64,000 nt of DNA from Bacillus thuringiensis. GTDB taxonomy: Bacteria > Bacillota > Bacilli > Bacillales > Bacillaceae_G. Both the position numbers and the translations under genes were made by a program. Positions 17,586-26,870 of the stretch are shown here, piece after piece. How positions within the stretch are numbered: position 1 is the first letter of the stretch; each line of letters starts with the position of its first letter. The notes under the pieces were generated by a model, which did not search any database, was not told where the DNA came from, and saw only the letters and a list, made by a program, of their open reading frames with translations. The stretch covers positions 2,912,501 through 2,976,500 of the forward strand of contig NZ_CP012099.1 in assembly GCF_001182785.1 (NCBI RefSeq), given 5' to 3'.

Positions 17586-18053
17586 TTAATCTTGTAAGAC
17601 GATATGTTCTGTATGAACTGCTATATCCTTTACTTTTTCTTTTATAAACGCAGGCTGTAAGTTATATGCCTCTAACTCTTCTACCGGCACCCACTTAAAT
17701 AAATATGTTCTACCCTCTTCTTCCAAAATATATTGATCTGCTCCATTTGCAGGTAACTCATGTAGCTCTACTTCATAATAGAAACTAATTTCATGAAACT
17801 TTCGCTCAGAAAGTGTAAAGAAATTTTCTACTGACCATATTAATCTCTTTCCTTTCATAGGAACACCTAATTCTTCTGCAAGCTCTCGTTTTAACGCGTC
17901 TTCACTATTTTCTAGCATTTTCACTCTTCCGCCTGGTACATACCAATAATCTTCCCCTTTGTTTTGAAGAATAAGTATTTTATTATTCTGTTTACAAATT
18001 GCTCCAACGCGGTAATTAAAACATGTTTCCTCTACTTTAAACGTAAGATCCAT
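17586..18053 (-). CDS. Nudix hydrolase
   Basis: 155 residues with an intact Nudix box at about residues 42-64 (G-x5-E-x7-REL-x-EELG within PGGRVKMLENSEDALKRELAEELG). It would cleave a nucleoside diphosphate linked to another moiety with Mg2+. The exact substrate is not evident. AAGGGGGC precedes the ATG. First gene of a pair with the alpha/beta hydrolase. Confidence 0.88.
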   Translation of the reverse strand: MDLTFKVEETCFNYRVGAICKQNNKILILQNKGEDYWYVPGGRVKMLENSEDALKRELAEELGVPMKGKRLIWSVENFFTLSERKFHEISFYYEVELHELPANGADQYILEEEGRTYLFKWVPVEELEAYNLQPAFIKEKVKDIAVHTEHIVLQD

Positions 18054-18246
18054 CCGTAACGCCCCCTTATATAAATATCGAATTATTACAAAACAATTAT
18101 GTAATTACTGTACAAATAAGGTTACTAAATTTATCCACTTCATTCAATCGTTTTCGAATTTTCCGAACTCTTATTTTTCATCATTACAAGTGTATATACA
18201 TATGTTACAATCACATTGCACACTAGAAAACATTATGGGGGTACGG

Positions 18247-19038
18247 ATGGAAACGTTATTAATCCAGCAAACTGAGAAATCAAATAAGTTTTGGAAAATC
18301 GTTGTGAAAGAAAAGGATTATGTTGTGTTTTACGGAAAAATTGGCACAGCTGGCAGTGTGAAAGCGAAAGAGTTTGAAACAGAAGAAGAATGTATGAAAG
18401 AAGCTAATAAACTAGTTGCTTCCAAACGTAAAAAAGGATATACAGACCCGTTGCCTGGGGAAGATTACATAAAAGAAAAAACGATAACCGAAGAAGAATT
18501 TTGGGAACTACTTCATCGTGCAAAAACGAAAGGTGAGGACCAAGAAGAACAAATAGAATGGCTTACTTCTCACCTTGCTAAACGTACAGTACATGAAATT
18601 GTAGCTTTTGATACGCATATGCATCGTATTTTGAAAGATTCCTATACCACCCGTTTATGGGCAGCAGCCTATATTATTATGGGTGGCTGTTCAGATGATA
18701 CTTTCGATTACTTCCGCGGATGGTTATTATATCAAGGAAAAGAGACATACGAAGCTTGTATTGAAAATCCAGAACGATTAATTCCTGTATTAGAAAACTT
18801 GAGTAAGTATGACGTCCCAGAGATTGAAGAACTTACTCTATATTTCGGGCAAGAAGTTTACATGGAGAAGACTGGGGATGAAGATGATACTTACTTTACA
18901 CTATACCATGTCTTAACAAATGAAGAGTTTGAGGAAGTTGATATCGAGTTAGATTGGGATGAAGACGATGAGGAAGGTTTAAAAAAGATGTTTCCTAATC
19001 TATGGGAGATGTACGGGGAAGAACCGATTGAGTGGTAG
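18247..19038 (+). CDS. WGR-domain and DUF4240 protein
   Basis: 263 residues from the ATG at 18247, preceded by GGGGG; an earlier in-frame ATG at 18190 has no site. Residues 1-75 are a WGR domain (FWKIVVKEKDYVVFYGKIGTAGSVKAKEFETEEEC). The middle (ITEEEFWELLHRAKTKGEDQEEQIEWLTSHL...YIIMGGCSDDTFDYFRGWLL) matches DUF4240. The C-terminus is strongly acidic. WGR domains bind nucleic acid ends in PARPs; what this combination does in bacteria is not known to me. Confidence 0.85.
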   Translation: METLLIQQTEKSNKFWKIVVKEKDYVVFYGKIGTAGSVKAKEFETEEECMKEANKLVASKRKKGYTDPLPGEDYIKEKTITEEEFWELLHRAKTKGEDQEEQIEWLTSHLAKRTVHEIVAFDTHMHRILKDSYTTRLWAAAYIIMGGCSDDTFDYFRGWLLYQGKETYEACIENPERLIPVLENLSKYDVPEIEELTLYFGQEVYMEKTGDEDDTYFTLYHVLTNEEFEEVDIELDWDEDDEEGLKKMFPNLWEMYGEEPIEW

Positions 19039-19047
19039 ATTCATATT

Positions 19048-19083
19048 AGGACTCTGTTTAACCAATAAACAGAGTCCTTTTTT
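19048..19083 (+). terminator. Bidirectional intrinsic terminator
   Basis: The 12-bp stem AGGACTCTGTTT / AAACAGAGTCCT with a T6 run serves the WGR gene and can serve the convergent epimerase gene. Confidence 0.9.
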
Positions 19084-19097
19084 CACAAGATTCTTAT

Positions 19098-20135
19098 TTA
19101 AACTCTCTTTATTCCATACCACTTATCCAATAACATCTTTCCTCTTTCCCTTGAAATCCCTGCTTTTAATTCCCAATTCTCCATACTCTTCATCCAATCA
19201 TACACATCTGTAACTGTATGTTCTAAACTTCTAAAAGTAAGTCCTTCTTTAACAGCACTTGCAATACTAATAGAAAACCCACCTTTCCACGGCTTCGTTT
19301 CCCCTTCTAATGGAAAAGTTTCTGGAATCCATAAAGGCATTTCTGTCCAAGGCTGCACATTATGTTCACTCATAAACGATTCGTCTATCCAAACAAATTC
19401 AGCATCGCTATTCGTAACCTTTTTACACGTATTTAATAGTTCTTCCATCGTCAATTCATCATTCGGACCTGTTATATTGAATGTACCTGTTTTATTATTT
19501 TCTGCCATGTTGAGTCCAAAGCTCGCGACATCTTTTATATCAACTATTTGCATTGGACGATCTTTTCTTCCTGGTACTAATACTTTTCCTCCCTTTGCTA
19601 CACGCCCGATCCAGTATGGAAGTCGATCTGTATAATCGAACATTCCTGAAAGAAGTCCTGCTCTTACGTGTAATACACGCCCCGGCCAATACTTCTCTGC
19701 TTCTTTTTCACATAATACTTTCAGTGCACCATAATACTCATAAGGTGAAACTTCACCATTCTCTACAGCCTTTATTTGATCACCCGTAAGTTCGGGTTGT
19801 AATATATAATCTTCTTTAATATCATGCGGAATCCAATCTTTATATACGGAGAGACTTGAGATGAATATATAATGCTTTATATTATTTTGTAAGACTTCTC
19901 CGACATTTCTAATGTGATGCGGAGAAAATCCACACGTGTCGACTACCGCGTCCCATTTTCGATTTTCTAAACTTGATACATCACCATTTCTGTCACCGAT
20001 AAGCTGCTCCACTTCAGGAAAAATTTCTTTGTTTGTTCCGCGGTTAAATAATGTAACTTCATGCCCTCTGTTCAAAGCCTCTTCTACAACAGCTCTTCCC
20101 AAAAATCGTGTACCACCTAGTATTAAAATTTTCAT
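19098..20135 (-). CDS. NAD-dependent epimerase/dehydratase family protein
   Basis: 345 residues, an extended short-chain dehydrogenase. The N-terminal Rossmann motif is ILGGTRFLGRAVVE (GxxxFxG variant). FISSLSVY and the SPYEYYGALKVLCEK stretch supply Ser and the YxxxK-like catalytic region (Tyr-Gly-Ala-Leu-Lys). The substrate is likely a nucleotide sugar or related carbonyl compound, but the family is broad. It stands alone between terminators. Confidence 0.82.
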   Translation of the reverse strand: MKILILGGTRFLGRAVVEEALNRGHEVTLFNRGTNKEIFPEVEQLIGDRNGDVSSLENRKWDAVVDTCGFSPHHIRNVGEVLQNNIKHYIFISSLSVYKDWIPHDIKEDYILQPELTGDQIKAVENGEVSPYEYYGALKVLCEKEAEKYWPGRVLHVRAGLLSGMFDYTDRLPYWIGRVAKGGKVLVPGRKDRPMQIVDIKDVASFGLNMAENNKTGTFNITGPNDELTMEELLNTCKKVTNSDAEFVWIDESFMSEHNVQPWTEMPLWIPETFPLEGETKPWKGGFSISIASAVKEGLTFRSLEHTVTDVYDWMKSMENWELKAGISRERGKMLLDKWYGIKRV

Positions 20136-20235
20136 GGTTCTCCCCCATTCATCATTAAAAATCCTTTCTTTTGTTAAACGAATTTCTGTTATAAAAAGTT
20201 ACGGGAGGATTTGTTATTTTACTTTAATCCTACAA

Positions 20236-20279
20236 ATAAAAAGAATCCATTTTGAAAAATTAATCAATACGGATTCTTA
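20236..20279 (-). terminator. Probable terminator of the peptide/ABC operon
   Basis: The arms AAGAATCC and GGATTCTT are separated by a long AT-rich loop; the minus strand continues with TTTTTATTTG. Confidence 0.65.
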
Positions 20280-20302
20280 AATTAGATATAATTATTGAAT
20301 TA

Positions 20303-20974
20303 CTAACTCCGCACAACTTCCCCATCAACTAACTCAATAATTCTATTACACTTATTCGCTACTTCAATATCATGCGTTACAATAATAATCGTTCGGCCTT
20401 CTTCATTCAGTTGTAATAGCAAATTCATAATTTCTTCTCCTGTTTTTCTATCTAAATTTCCGGTCGGTTCATCAGCCAATATTAATTCTGGTTCACCTAC
20501 TAACGCTCTAGCAATTGCGACGCGCTGCTGTTGTCCACCTGATAGCTCGTCCGGTGTTTTATACATATGTTCTTTTAAACCTACTTTTTCTAAATAGAAC
20601 TTCGCCTTATTTTTTCTTTCCCGTTGCTTTAGCTTTCTATATGTGAGTGGTAGCGCTACATTATCCAGTACAGTATGTTCTTTTAACAATGCAAAATATT
20701 GAAAAATAAATCCGATCATTTCATTTCTTGTTTTATGAACTTTATTTGCTCTAATTTCAGTTAATGTTTTTTCATTTAACGTATATTCACCCTCATTTGG
20801 CAAATCAATTAACCCGATAACATTTAATAGCGTACTTTTCCCCGACCCTGATCGACCCATTATCGCTATAATTTCGCCCTTATTTATCGTTAAGTTTATA
20901 CCATTTAACGCGAACGTATTATGGTTCTTGTTACTATACACCTTCTTAATGTCTTTCAATACAATTAAACTCAT
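20303..20974 (-). CDS. ABC transporter ATP-binding protein, MacB/LolD type
   Basis: 223 residues. Walker A is GRSGSGKST near residue 40, the Q-loop is FIFQYFALL, the signature is LSGGQQQRVAIARAL and Walker B is ELILADEPTG with the catalytic Glu. The family powers FtsX/MacB-fold permeases that expel peptides or carry out mechanotransmission. It overlaps the permease gene by one base and is the last gene of a four-gene operon starting with a secreted peptide. Confidence 0.93.
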   Translation of the reverse strand: MSLIVLKDIKKVYSNKNHNTFALNGINLTINKGEIIAIMGRSGSGKSTLLNVIGLIDLPNEGEYTLNEKTLTEIRANKVHKTRNEMIGFIFQYFALLKEHTVLDNVALPLTYRKLKQRERKNKAKFYLEKVGLKEHMYKTPDELSGGQQQRVAIARALVGEPELILADEPTGNLDRKTGEEIMNLLLQLNEEGRTIIIVTHDIEVANKCNRIIELVDGEVVRS

Positions 20975-22239
20975 TATTCCATCCCACCTATTAATGTTTT
21001 TGGTTCAAGCTTTCTAATAAATAAGAAGACAATTACATTTGAGACAACGATGATCAATAATAAGAATAGAAATACTAAAAATAATATAGGCATATTCAAT
21101 TTAAAGTCTAATACCGTTGATTCCTTTAAATCCTTCGACATTTGTAATAGAACCCCATATCTCCATGAAAAGTAAACTAGTGACATCCCTAAGCCAACTA
21201 TTGCTACAATAATGTTCTCTAGAACAATTTGAATAAACATTCCAAATTTACTTTCGCCAAAAGCTATTTTTATACCAAATTCCCGCTTTCTCATCAAGAT
21301 AGAAATAATAGTCGTTACTACAATTCCGACGATTGAGAATAAAATAAATAAGATTCCGACTATCAGTTGAGGTATTTCAGAATAGCTGTTAAAAGTAACA
21401 TCTTCATTTATTTCATCACCCAAATTTTTTAAATAAAACGTACCGCCGTTTCCTTTAAGTTGAATTGATTCTTCTAGTTTCTTTACATCTGCATCTTTTC
21501 GTAAATATAAAACTGTACTTTGATGTAGTCTTAAAAACATTGCTTCATATTTTTCAACTCTATTAGATGACATAGGTATTATCATTACGTAATCCAACTT
21601 CGAATATGCGTTCGTCGTATTATTATTTACGATAAATTTATTCTCCGGCAAAAAGCCTGTAATTGTATATTGATTATTAATTGTATCTCCAACTTGAAAA
21701 TATTTCTTAAAGTATGAACCCATTAAAACCTTTGTTTTCTCTTCACTATTTTTTTGAAAATCTTCATGCAAGAAACCTTCTTCAGATTTTAAAGGTAACT
21801 GTAACATTTTATAGTAATTTTCATCTACAAAAATTGTTGTAATAGTAGGTCTGTCATCGCGAAACGTTTTATGTTTCAAATCAGTAATCATACTATTTTG
21901 AAATGGTCTATTACTTGACTCTATTTCAATAACTCTCGCCTCGTATGTACCATACGAAATCACATCTTTATTTTGTTGAATCGTTTTATAAACTTCTTGA
22001 ATTTGCTCTTTATTAAATTTATTGCTTTGTAACTTATCTGTCGTCATTTCAAAAGTAACTAAATATGTTTTATCCGCATTTAATACCGAGCTGGATTTAT
22101 CATTCAGATGGTGTAAATTATAAAATACATTAATTGAACTCGTTATAGTTGCTAATCCAAATGTAATCTGTATTAGAAGAAGTACCGAAAATAGAAATCT
22201 CTTTTTTAATGCTAGGAACGCACTTTTTATTCTCATCAT
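20974..22239 (-). CDS. FtsX/MacB-like ABC permease (second subunit)
   Basis: 421 residues. One N-terminal membrane segment (FLFSVLLLIQITFGLATITSS), an extracellular domain of about 240 residues, then three membrane segments with the conserved MRKREFGIKIAFG turn that contacts the ATPase. This is the MacB topology. With the next upstream gene it should form a heterodimer. Two bases separate it from the first permease gene and one base overlaps the ATPase gene, so translation is coupled. Confidence 0.88.
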   Translation of the reverse strand: MMRIKSAFLALKKRFLFSVLLLIQITFGLATITSSINVFYNLHHLNDKSSSVLNADKTYLVTFEMTTDKLQSNKFNKEQIQEVYKTIQQNKDVISYGTYEARVIEIESSNRPFQNSMITDLKHKTFRDDRPTITTIFVDENYYKMLQLPLKSEEGFLHEDFQKNSEEKTKVLMGSYFKKYFQVGDTINNQYTITGFLPENKFIVNNNTTNAYSKLDYVMIIPMSSNRVEKYEAMFLRLHQSTVLYLRKDADVKKLEESIQLKGNGGTFYLKNLGDEINEDVTFNSYSEIPQLIVGILFILFSIVGIVVTTIISILMRKREFGIKIAFGESKFGMFIQIVLENIIVAIVGLGMSLVYFSWRYGVLLQMSKDLKESTVLDFKLNMPILFLVFLFLLLIIVVSNVIVFLFIRKLEPKTLIGGME

Positions 22240-22241
22240 GT

Positions 22242-23327
22242 TTACTCCTTTAATGCTTTAGCAGGTTCACTTTTAATCACATATACAAATGGTATTACAG
22301 AGAGGATAAAAGCTATAGTAAGTGAAAGAAATACACACATTACAATATGAGTAGACTGTAAACTAATACTATAACTTGTAAACTCTATAATATTTTCACT
22401 CAAAATGCTAAAAATCCATTGTATGCATATTGCACAGGCTGATGCAGCGATTGCACATAAAAACAATTGACTAAATATAAAAATAAAAAGATTTACATTA
22501 CTTGCTCCCAAAGCTTTCCTTAACGACAAACTCTTTTTCTTCGTATAAATCCAATAATAACTGACTATTATACTGGTAATTAAAGCTATACATAAAAGCC
22601 TATTTGGAAAACTGAGTAACTCTTCTACGGCTTCACTAGAGTTTTTTTCCTTCTCATAGTTCTCTTTTTCACTAATCACTTTGGCATTTATATCTGTATT
22701 GTTCTGCTTTAAATGCTGTATGAAAGTTTCTATCTCTTCTTTAGGGTTTTCGTTAGAACGAACGATCATTTGGAATGTCTTTTCATTTTGTATCACTTGT
22801 TTCACTTCATCTGGCATGTCATTTAGAGAGACATAAATTTTCATATTATACTCATATTCGGTACTTACTCCAGCTACGCCTTTAACTGTATATTCCTTAT
22901 TAAATAGTTTTATTGTTTCCGTATTTTTATAAATTTTCTTCCCGACTATTACACTATTTTCCTCATGTTGTTCTATCTGAGAACCTTTTAGCAATGGTGG
23001 AGACCAATTTTTATTAAGGAGACCATTCATTGTTACTCGGCCGATACCTGGAATAGTAGTACGAATATCATTTGTAATAACGCTAGCGTTTTTAAAATCA
23101 GATTCTACTAACGTCTGAAATTGTTTGAAATTGAATTCCCCCATATTAGTAAGTTGAACGGAATAGTAATAATTAAAATAACCATTTTTACTATCATAAA
23201 ATCTTTCATCATAATAATCTTTCGTCGACATTGCGATAAGTATCGGCCATATTGTCAATACAAACGTAATAAATAACATAATGAATATCGCTTTGTTCAC
23301 CACTATTTCTTTTATTACTAGATTCAT
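22242..23327 (-). CDS. FtsX/MacB-like ABC permease (first subunit)
   Basis: 361 residues. The topology is one N-terminal segment (AIFIMLFITFVLTIWPILIA), an extracellular domain of about 210 residues and three C-terminal segments with the KSLSLRKALGAS turn, the standard FtsX motif. AGGAGG lies six bases before the ATG. It follows the secreted-peptide gene across a hairpin (23344-23384), which should lower its expression relative to the peptide. Likely role: export of, or immunity to, that peptide. Confidence 0.87.
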   Translation of the reverse strand: MNLVIKEIVVNKAIFIMLFITFVLTIWPILIAMSTKDYYDERFYDSKNGYFNYYYSVQLTNMGEFNFKQFQTLVESDFKNASVITNDIRTTIPGIGRVTMNGLLNKNWSPPLLKGSQIEQHEENSVIVGKKIYKNTETIKLFNKEYTVKGVAGVSTEYEYNMKIYVSLNDMPDEVKQVIQNEKTFQMIVRSNENPKEEIETFIQHLKQNNTDINAKVISEKENYEKEKNSSEAVEELLSFPNRLLCIALITSIIVSYYWIYTKKKSLSLRKALGASNVNLFIFIFSQLFLCAIAASACAICIQWIFSILSENIIEFTSYSISLQSTHIVMCVFLSLTIAFILSVIPFVYVIKSEPAKALKE

Positions 23328-23343
23328 ATATCCTCCTCATTTT

Positions 23344-23384
23344 AAAAACCGTGAAAATGGTATTTATCCTTTTTCACGGTTTTT
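23344..23384 (-). terminator. Intergenic terminator or attenuator between peptide and permease genes
   Basis: A 14-bp perfect stem (AAAAACCGTGAAAA / TTTTCACGGTTTTT) with a 13-base loop lies in the 65-base gap between two same-strand genes. It probably lets only part of transcription continue into the transporter. Confidence 0.85.
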
Positions 23385-23392
23385 GTTGATTT

Positions 23393-23761
23393 TTATTTAA
23401 TTACCATTTCCTTAGAAGTGTACGCACTATCCCCTACCATTATCCATTCATGACCCGAATAACCTCTGGTCACCGGTCCTTTGGATGCAACGCTAACGTT
23501 TATACGATCTGAAATTTTAGCATCATACAATGCTAACTCTTTAGAAGTCCCATCATCAAAGCTAGCTCTTACAGTCATCTTGTAAAAATGAGGTTCGTTC
23601 TTTTTCGCAGTATAGGCAGTTGCCTTAGCTTTTGCTCCGCTTCCTGTCCACGTTGCATTATTATCCCAACTAATCGAAGCAAATGAAACGGAAGAAACCA
23701 TACCTAATAAAGAAGCAGTTAATCCTGTAACAGCTAAAGTTTTTTGAAGTAAGCTTTTCAT
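23393..23761 (-). CDS. Small secreted peptide/protein associated with an ABC transporter
   Basis: 122 residues. A clear signal peptide (MKSLLQKTLAVTGLTASLLGMVSSVSFA-S) leaves a mature chain of about 93 residues with no cysteine. It is rich in Lys, Ala, Thr and aromatic residues (WDNNATWTGSGAKAKATAYT..., then MTVRASFDDG, GHEWIMVGDSAYTSK). I do not recognise the family. The order secreted peptide, permeases, ATPase is that of lactococcin-972-like bacteriocin cassettes, but the mature sequence does not show that family's Gly-Trp pattern clearly. Alternatives are a signalling or toxin-like peptide or a YxeA-like companion of an ABC sensor. AAAGGGAG precedes the ATG. Confidence 0.7.
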   Translation of the reverse strand: MKSLLQKTLAVTGLTASLLGMVSSVSFASISWDNNATWTGSGAKAKATAYTAKKNEPHFYKMTVRASFDDGTSKELALYDAKISDRINVSVASKGPVTRGYSGHEWIMVGDSAYTSKEMVIK

Positions 23762-23791
23762 ATATCCTTAATCTCCCTTTTTAAAATATTC

Positions 23792-23807
23792 ACTTAAATA
23801 TTTAAGT
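23792..23807. promoter_or_regulatory. Perfect palindrome upstream of the secreted-peptide gene
   Basis: ACTTAAATATTTAAGT is a 16-base perfect palindrome 31-46 bases before the peptide ATG. A TATAAT-like -10 lies just upstream on the minus strand (around 23827-23832), so the site falls at the start of the transcript and could be an operator. Confidence 0.5.
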
Positions 23808-23920
23808 ATTTTTAGGCCTTGTCCTCATTATACATAAAAAAATAATCATATATCGATAAAACTTAATATTTACATTTATTAACACGATTCTTACATTCCC
23901 CTGAACTTTCCGTCATAAAA

Positions 23921-23961
23921 CAAAAAGATGGTATGAAACTCCAATTCACACCATCTTTTTG
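23921..23961 (-). terminator. Intrinsic terminator after the second serine hydrolase
   Basis: The stem CAAAAAGATGGT / ACCATCTTTTTG, extended by TGA/TCA, starts seven bases beyond the hydrolase stop and has T-runs on both strands. Confidence 0.88.
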
Positions 23962-23967
23962 CTATCA

Positions 23968-24918
23968 TTATTGATTTGACTGTATACAAGGAAGAATATA
24001 TTTCACAATCAATTCCCATCTATCCCGTGCATTCGGCATAATTTCAGAAGCAATTACTATAACCAAATCCTTCTCCGGAATACAACAAATCATATTCCCA
24101 CCGTCACCCATAGCACAGTATGAAAAGATTCCCTCTTCTTCTCGTAACCGCCATAAATAACCATATTGATTTTGGTTCATTTCTGTCGATTCTTTTATCC
24201 ATGATTTTGATAGTATTTGTTTTCCATTATGAATACCTTCATTCAAATAAATCTGTGCAAACTTCGCCATATCTCTAACCGTTAACGTTAGTCCCCAGCC
24301 GCCCGTCGAAATACCATTTGGATCGTGAACCCATCCTTTCACATCTTTTCCGAATAAGTCATCAAATCCAAATGCTTTCATATTATAGTTTGGAATTTCT
24401 CTCATGCCCAGTGGCTGAAATAAGTATTCATTCGCAAATTCACGCGCATTTTTTCCTGTTGCGTTCGTTATGATCGCTGATAGTATATGAGCTCCTGCAG
24501 ATGAATATTTAAAAGATCCAATTTCTCCGCCGCTTCCTATCCTATTTAACGTATATTGTATCCAATCTTGTTGTGTACATAGTTCTTCTAACGGTTCCTG
24601 CCAGTCTACGAATGGATGTGGAGCTGTCATCGTTAGAAGATGGCTTACTGTTACTTCAGATGAATTAACGTTATATTCCGGGAAAAATTCTATTACTCTT
24701 TGATCAACGCTTTTTATATAGCCCTTATCTATACATATCCCAATTAGCGCAGAGATTATCGTTTTTGTGACTGACGCTATGTGAAATGCATCATCTGGAC
24801 CGTAACCGTTATAATATTTTTCAAAAATAACATTACCTTTCTGCACTACTAACATACCATTCATATTTTCATATTCTTCTTTTATAATCTGATTTAACTT
24901 TTCAGCATTTTTCATCAT
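23968..24918 (-). CDS. Cytosolic beta-lactamase-family serine hydrolase
   Basis: 316 residues without a signal peptide. The nucleophile motif is SVTK (HIASVTKTIISALIG) near residue 49, and the second motif is YSSAG where Ser replaces the usual Asn. The third element is GDGGN rather than HxG. It is an esterase/peptidase-like member of the class C fold (compare B. subtilis PbpE or YbbE relatives). The substrate is unknown. It follows the AraC-type regulator gene by 21 bases and is probably co-transcribed with it. Confidence 0.82.
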   Translation of the reverse strand: MMKNAEKLNQIIKEEYENMNGMLVVQKGNVIFEKYYNGYGPDDAFHIASVTKTIISALIGICIDKGYIKSVDQRVIEFFPEYNVNSSEVTVSHLLTMTAPHPFVDWQEPLEELCTQQDWIQYTLNRIGSGGEIGSFKYSSAGAHILSAIITNATGKNAREFANEYLFQPLGMREIPNYNMKAFGFDDLFGKDVKGWVHDPNGISTGGWGLTLTVRDMAKFAQIYLNEGIHNGKQILSKSWIKESTEMNQNQYGYLWRLREEEGIFSYCAMGDGGNMICCIPEKDLVIVIASEIMPNARDRWELIVKYILPCIQSNQ

Positions 24919-24939
24919 TCATTCCCCTTTAACCTGTAA

Positions 24940-25830
24940 TTAAAAAGGTTCGATAGGTACATATATATCAACTATATGTTTCTTTTCTGGGTGCTGCTCT
25001 GGATTATTTTTATACACTTCAAAAGGATATGAGTCTCTCGGTTTATATCCGCTATTTGGCAACCATTCACCGTATAAGTAATCCCACGCCCCTTTATATT
25101 CATCTTGGCGTATTTCAAAAGGACCTACCGCATATTTCCCTGAAGGTATTACCATTATTCCTATGTCGTTCGTTTCTACTGTGGATTCATCGGGAATTGT
25201 TATACATAAACTAGTTCTTAAATGATTGTCCTCAGTAAATTCATGATGATCGTGGTAAATGGTTAATACTTTCGTATCCTCAAATACATGATAGTTTTCC
25301 TCTGCTGCGTAATGAAATAATTTCTCTATCATGTTTGGAAAAGCTAGCGTTAACTCTTCATATGTACCGATATGTCTTATGTATGCGACGTTTATATCGT
25401 CCGCTGTTACAATTTCAACATTTCCTCGAACCTTCTTACATTCATTGTATTGAGGAATTCCCCTTACGTCTTTGCAATTCTTGCTATTGTCATTTCGATA
25501 TTGAGACGGACTTACACCGTAATAATTTTTAAATGTTCGGGAGAAAACTGCTGAATCTGTGAAACCAAAATGGTAAGCGATATCCGTAATCGTCATATCC
25601 AATCGATATGTAAGAAGGTTTGTTGCCCTTTCTAACTTCAATCGATTTACATATCGTGATAACGGCTCGTCTACTATTCCTTTAAAAATTCTATGAAAAT
25701 GAAACTTCGAAAATCCTGCTATATCCGCTAGCTTTTCAATGGATAGTGAACTGTCTATGTTTGATTCTATATAATCTTGAACCTTATGTATGCGTCTTAA
25801 ATACTCATTTCTACTTTGTTTACTCTCCAT
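24940..25830 (-). CDS. AraC-family regulator with GyrI-like effector domain
   Basis: 296 residues. Residues 10-110 hold two helix-turn-helices (SLSIEKLADIAGFSKFHFHRIFK and MTITDIAYHFGFTDSAVFSRTFKNYYGVSPSQYR). Residues 135-296 are a GyrI/BmrR-like small-molecule-binding domain (VEIVTADDINVAYIRHIGTYEEL...VDIYVPIEPF). This layout is that of Rob/SoxS-like multidrug regulators in Bacillus. It is first in a unit with the serine hydrolase. Confidence 0.9.
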   Translation of the reverse strand: MESKQSRNEYLRRIHKVQDYIESNIDSSLSIEKLADIAGFSKFHFHRIFKGIVDEPLSRYVNRLKLERATNLLTYRLDMTITDIAYHFGFTDSAVFSRTFKNYYGVSPSQYRNDNSKNCKDVRGIPQYNECKKVRGNVEIVTADDINVAYIRHIGTYEELTLAFPNMIEKLFHYAAEENYHVFEDTKVLTIYHDHHEFTEDNHLRTSLCITIPDESTVETNDIGIMVIPSGKYAVGPFEIRQDEYKGAWDYLYGEWLPNSGYKPRDSYPFEVYKNNPEQHPEKKHIVDIYVPIEPF

Positions 25831-25850
25831 ATTTCTAGCTCCTCACAACA

Positions 25851-25878
25851 AAAAGGCTAACTTTGTGCTAGCCTAATT
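25851..25878 (-). terminator. Intrinsic terminator after the GNAT gene
   Basis: The arms AGGCTA / TAGCCT around a 9-base loop are followed on the minus strand by TTTTTG. A short but well-placed stem. Confidence 0.7.
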
Positions 25879-26349
25879 TTACACATTTTTCAAAAATAAT
25901 ACTCTACTACCACCATTCCCATCATAATTTGTATGTACCGATACACCCTCTATTTCATCATCCCCAGCCTCAATTCGAAAGCCAATCTCCCTATGAAACT
26001 GTATTGATTTTTTATTTACTGGTGACGTGATTGCTTTTACAACTTTACGGTTATTTGCACGAGCAATATCAAAGAAATAAGAATACAATGTCGATGCAAT
26101 TCCTCTTCTTCTATACTTCGGATTCACACCGATAAAATGAACGTATGCTTCATCTTTATATGTTTGTGAAAAAAAACCGCATAAGAAACCTAACGTTTCT
26201 CCCTCTTCTTCAATAATAAAACTCGTTTCTTGAAAGTGAACGAAAAACAATTTTGGCAACATACCAGTCATATCTCTCCCGCCCCACCAATCATTTAAAA
26301 CAGAATGAATTTTTACATAATCTTCCCCTTTGATGTTTCTTACTCGCAT
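25879..26349 (-). CDS. GNAT-family N-acetyltransferase
   Basis: 156 residues from the ATG at 26349, which follows GAGGGAG; a GTG at 26370 overlapping the upstream stop is the alternative. The acetyl-CoA site is VNPKYRRRGIASTLYSYFF (Q/RxxGxG/A form) and a C-terminal FHREIGFRIEAGD strand follows. The substrate is unknown. It overlaps or abuts the zinc-ribbon membrane gene, so the two are an operon. Confidence 0.85.
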   Translation of the reverse strand: MRVRNIKGEDYVKIHSVLNDWWGGRDMTGMLPKLFFVHFQETSFIIEEEGETLGFLCGFFSQTYKDEAYVHFIGVNPKYRRRGIASTLYSYFFDIARANNRKVVKAITSPVNKKSIQFHREIGFRIEAGDDEIEGVSVHTNYDGNGGSRVLFLKNV

Positions 26350-26366
26350 ATGTTTCTCCCTCTCAC

Positions 26367-26774
26367 TCACTTCATTTTTTCATAAATTTTAATGACCGTT
26401 TCTACTAAAAGGATGAATACCCATATCCCGCAAAATACAAGAACAGACTGGAATAAAGAACCTAGCATAACAATACTTATTAAACCTAATTCTGATCCTG
26501 AAATGGACATTTCATCAAACCCCAGGTTATGTATAAATGGACCAGTTGAAAAAGCCATTAAAATAGATCCTATTAAATAAATCACACTCATTATTTTTAA
26601 TATTTTTATAGAAAGATACGAAGTTTGTTCTTGCTCCACTTGTGATAATTCGATTTCACCGCTCGCAATTCCTTTTTGCAAACAGTCCTCACATAGAAAT
26701 TCTTCCTTAATTTTTTTACCACCGTGCAATGTACCTGTAATTTCTTTACACCTTGAACATTTTCGATTTATCAT
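26367..26774 (-). CDS. Membrane protein with N-terminal zinc ribbon
   Basis: 135 residues. Two CxxC knuckles (CSRCKE near residue 5 and CEDCLQ near residue 27) form a probable zinc ribbon. Two membrane segments follow (about 55-75 and 97-127). Similar small zinc-ribbon membrane proteins are common in Bacillus and mostly of unknown role. An upstream promoter lies in 26775-26870, divergent from the Nudix gene. Confidence 0.7.
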   Translation of the reverse strand: MINRKCSRCKEITGTLHGGKKIKEEFLCEDCLQKGIASGEIELSQVEQEQTSYLSIKILKIMSVIYLIGSILMAFSTGPFIHNLGFDEMSISGSELGLISIVMLGSLFQSVLVFCGIWVFILLVETVIKIYEKMK

Positions 26775-26870
26775 GTTGTTACCACTCCAATCTATTAAGA
26801 TTATACTTATATAATTCTATATTTACCTTAATATCCCTTTTATGTATTTTATAGAGAAAGGTCGTGTTTT

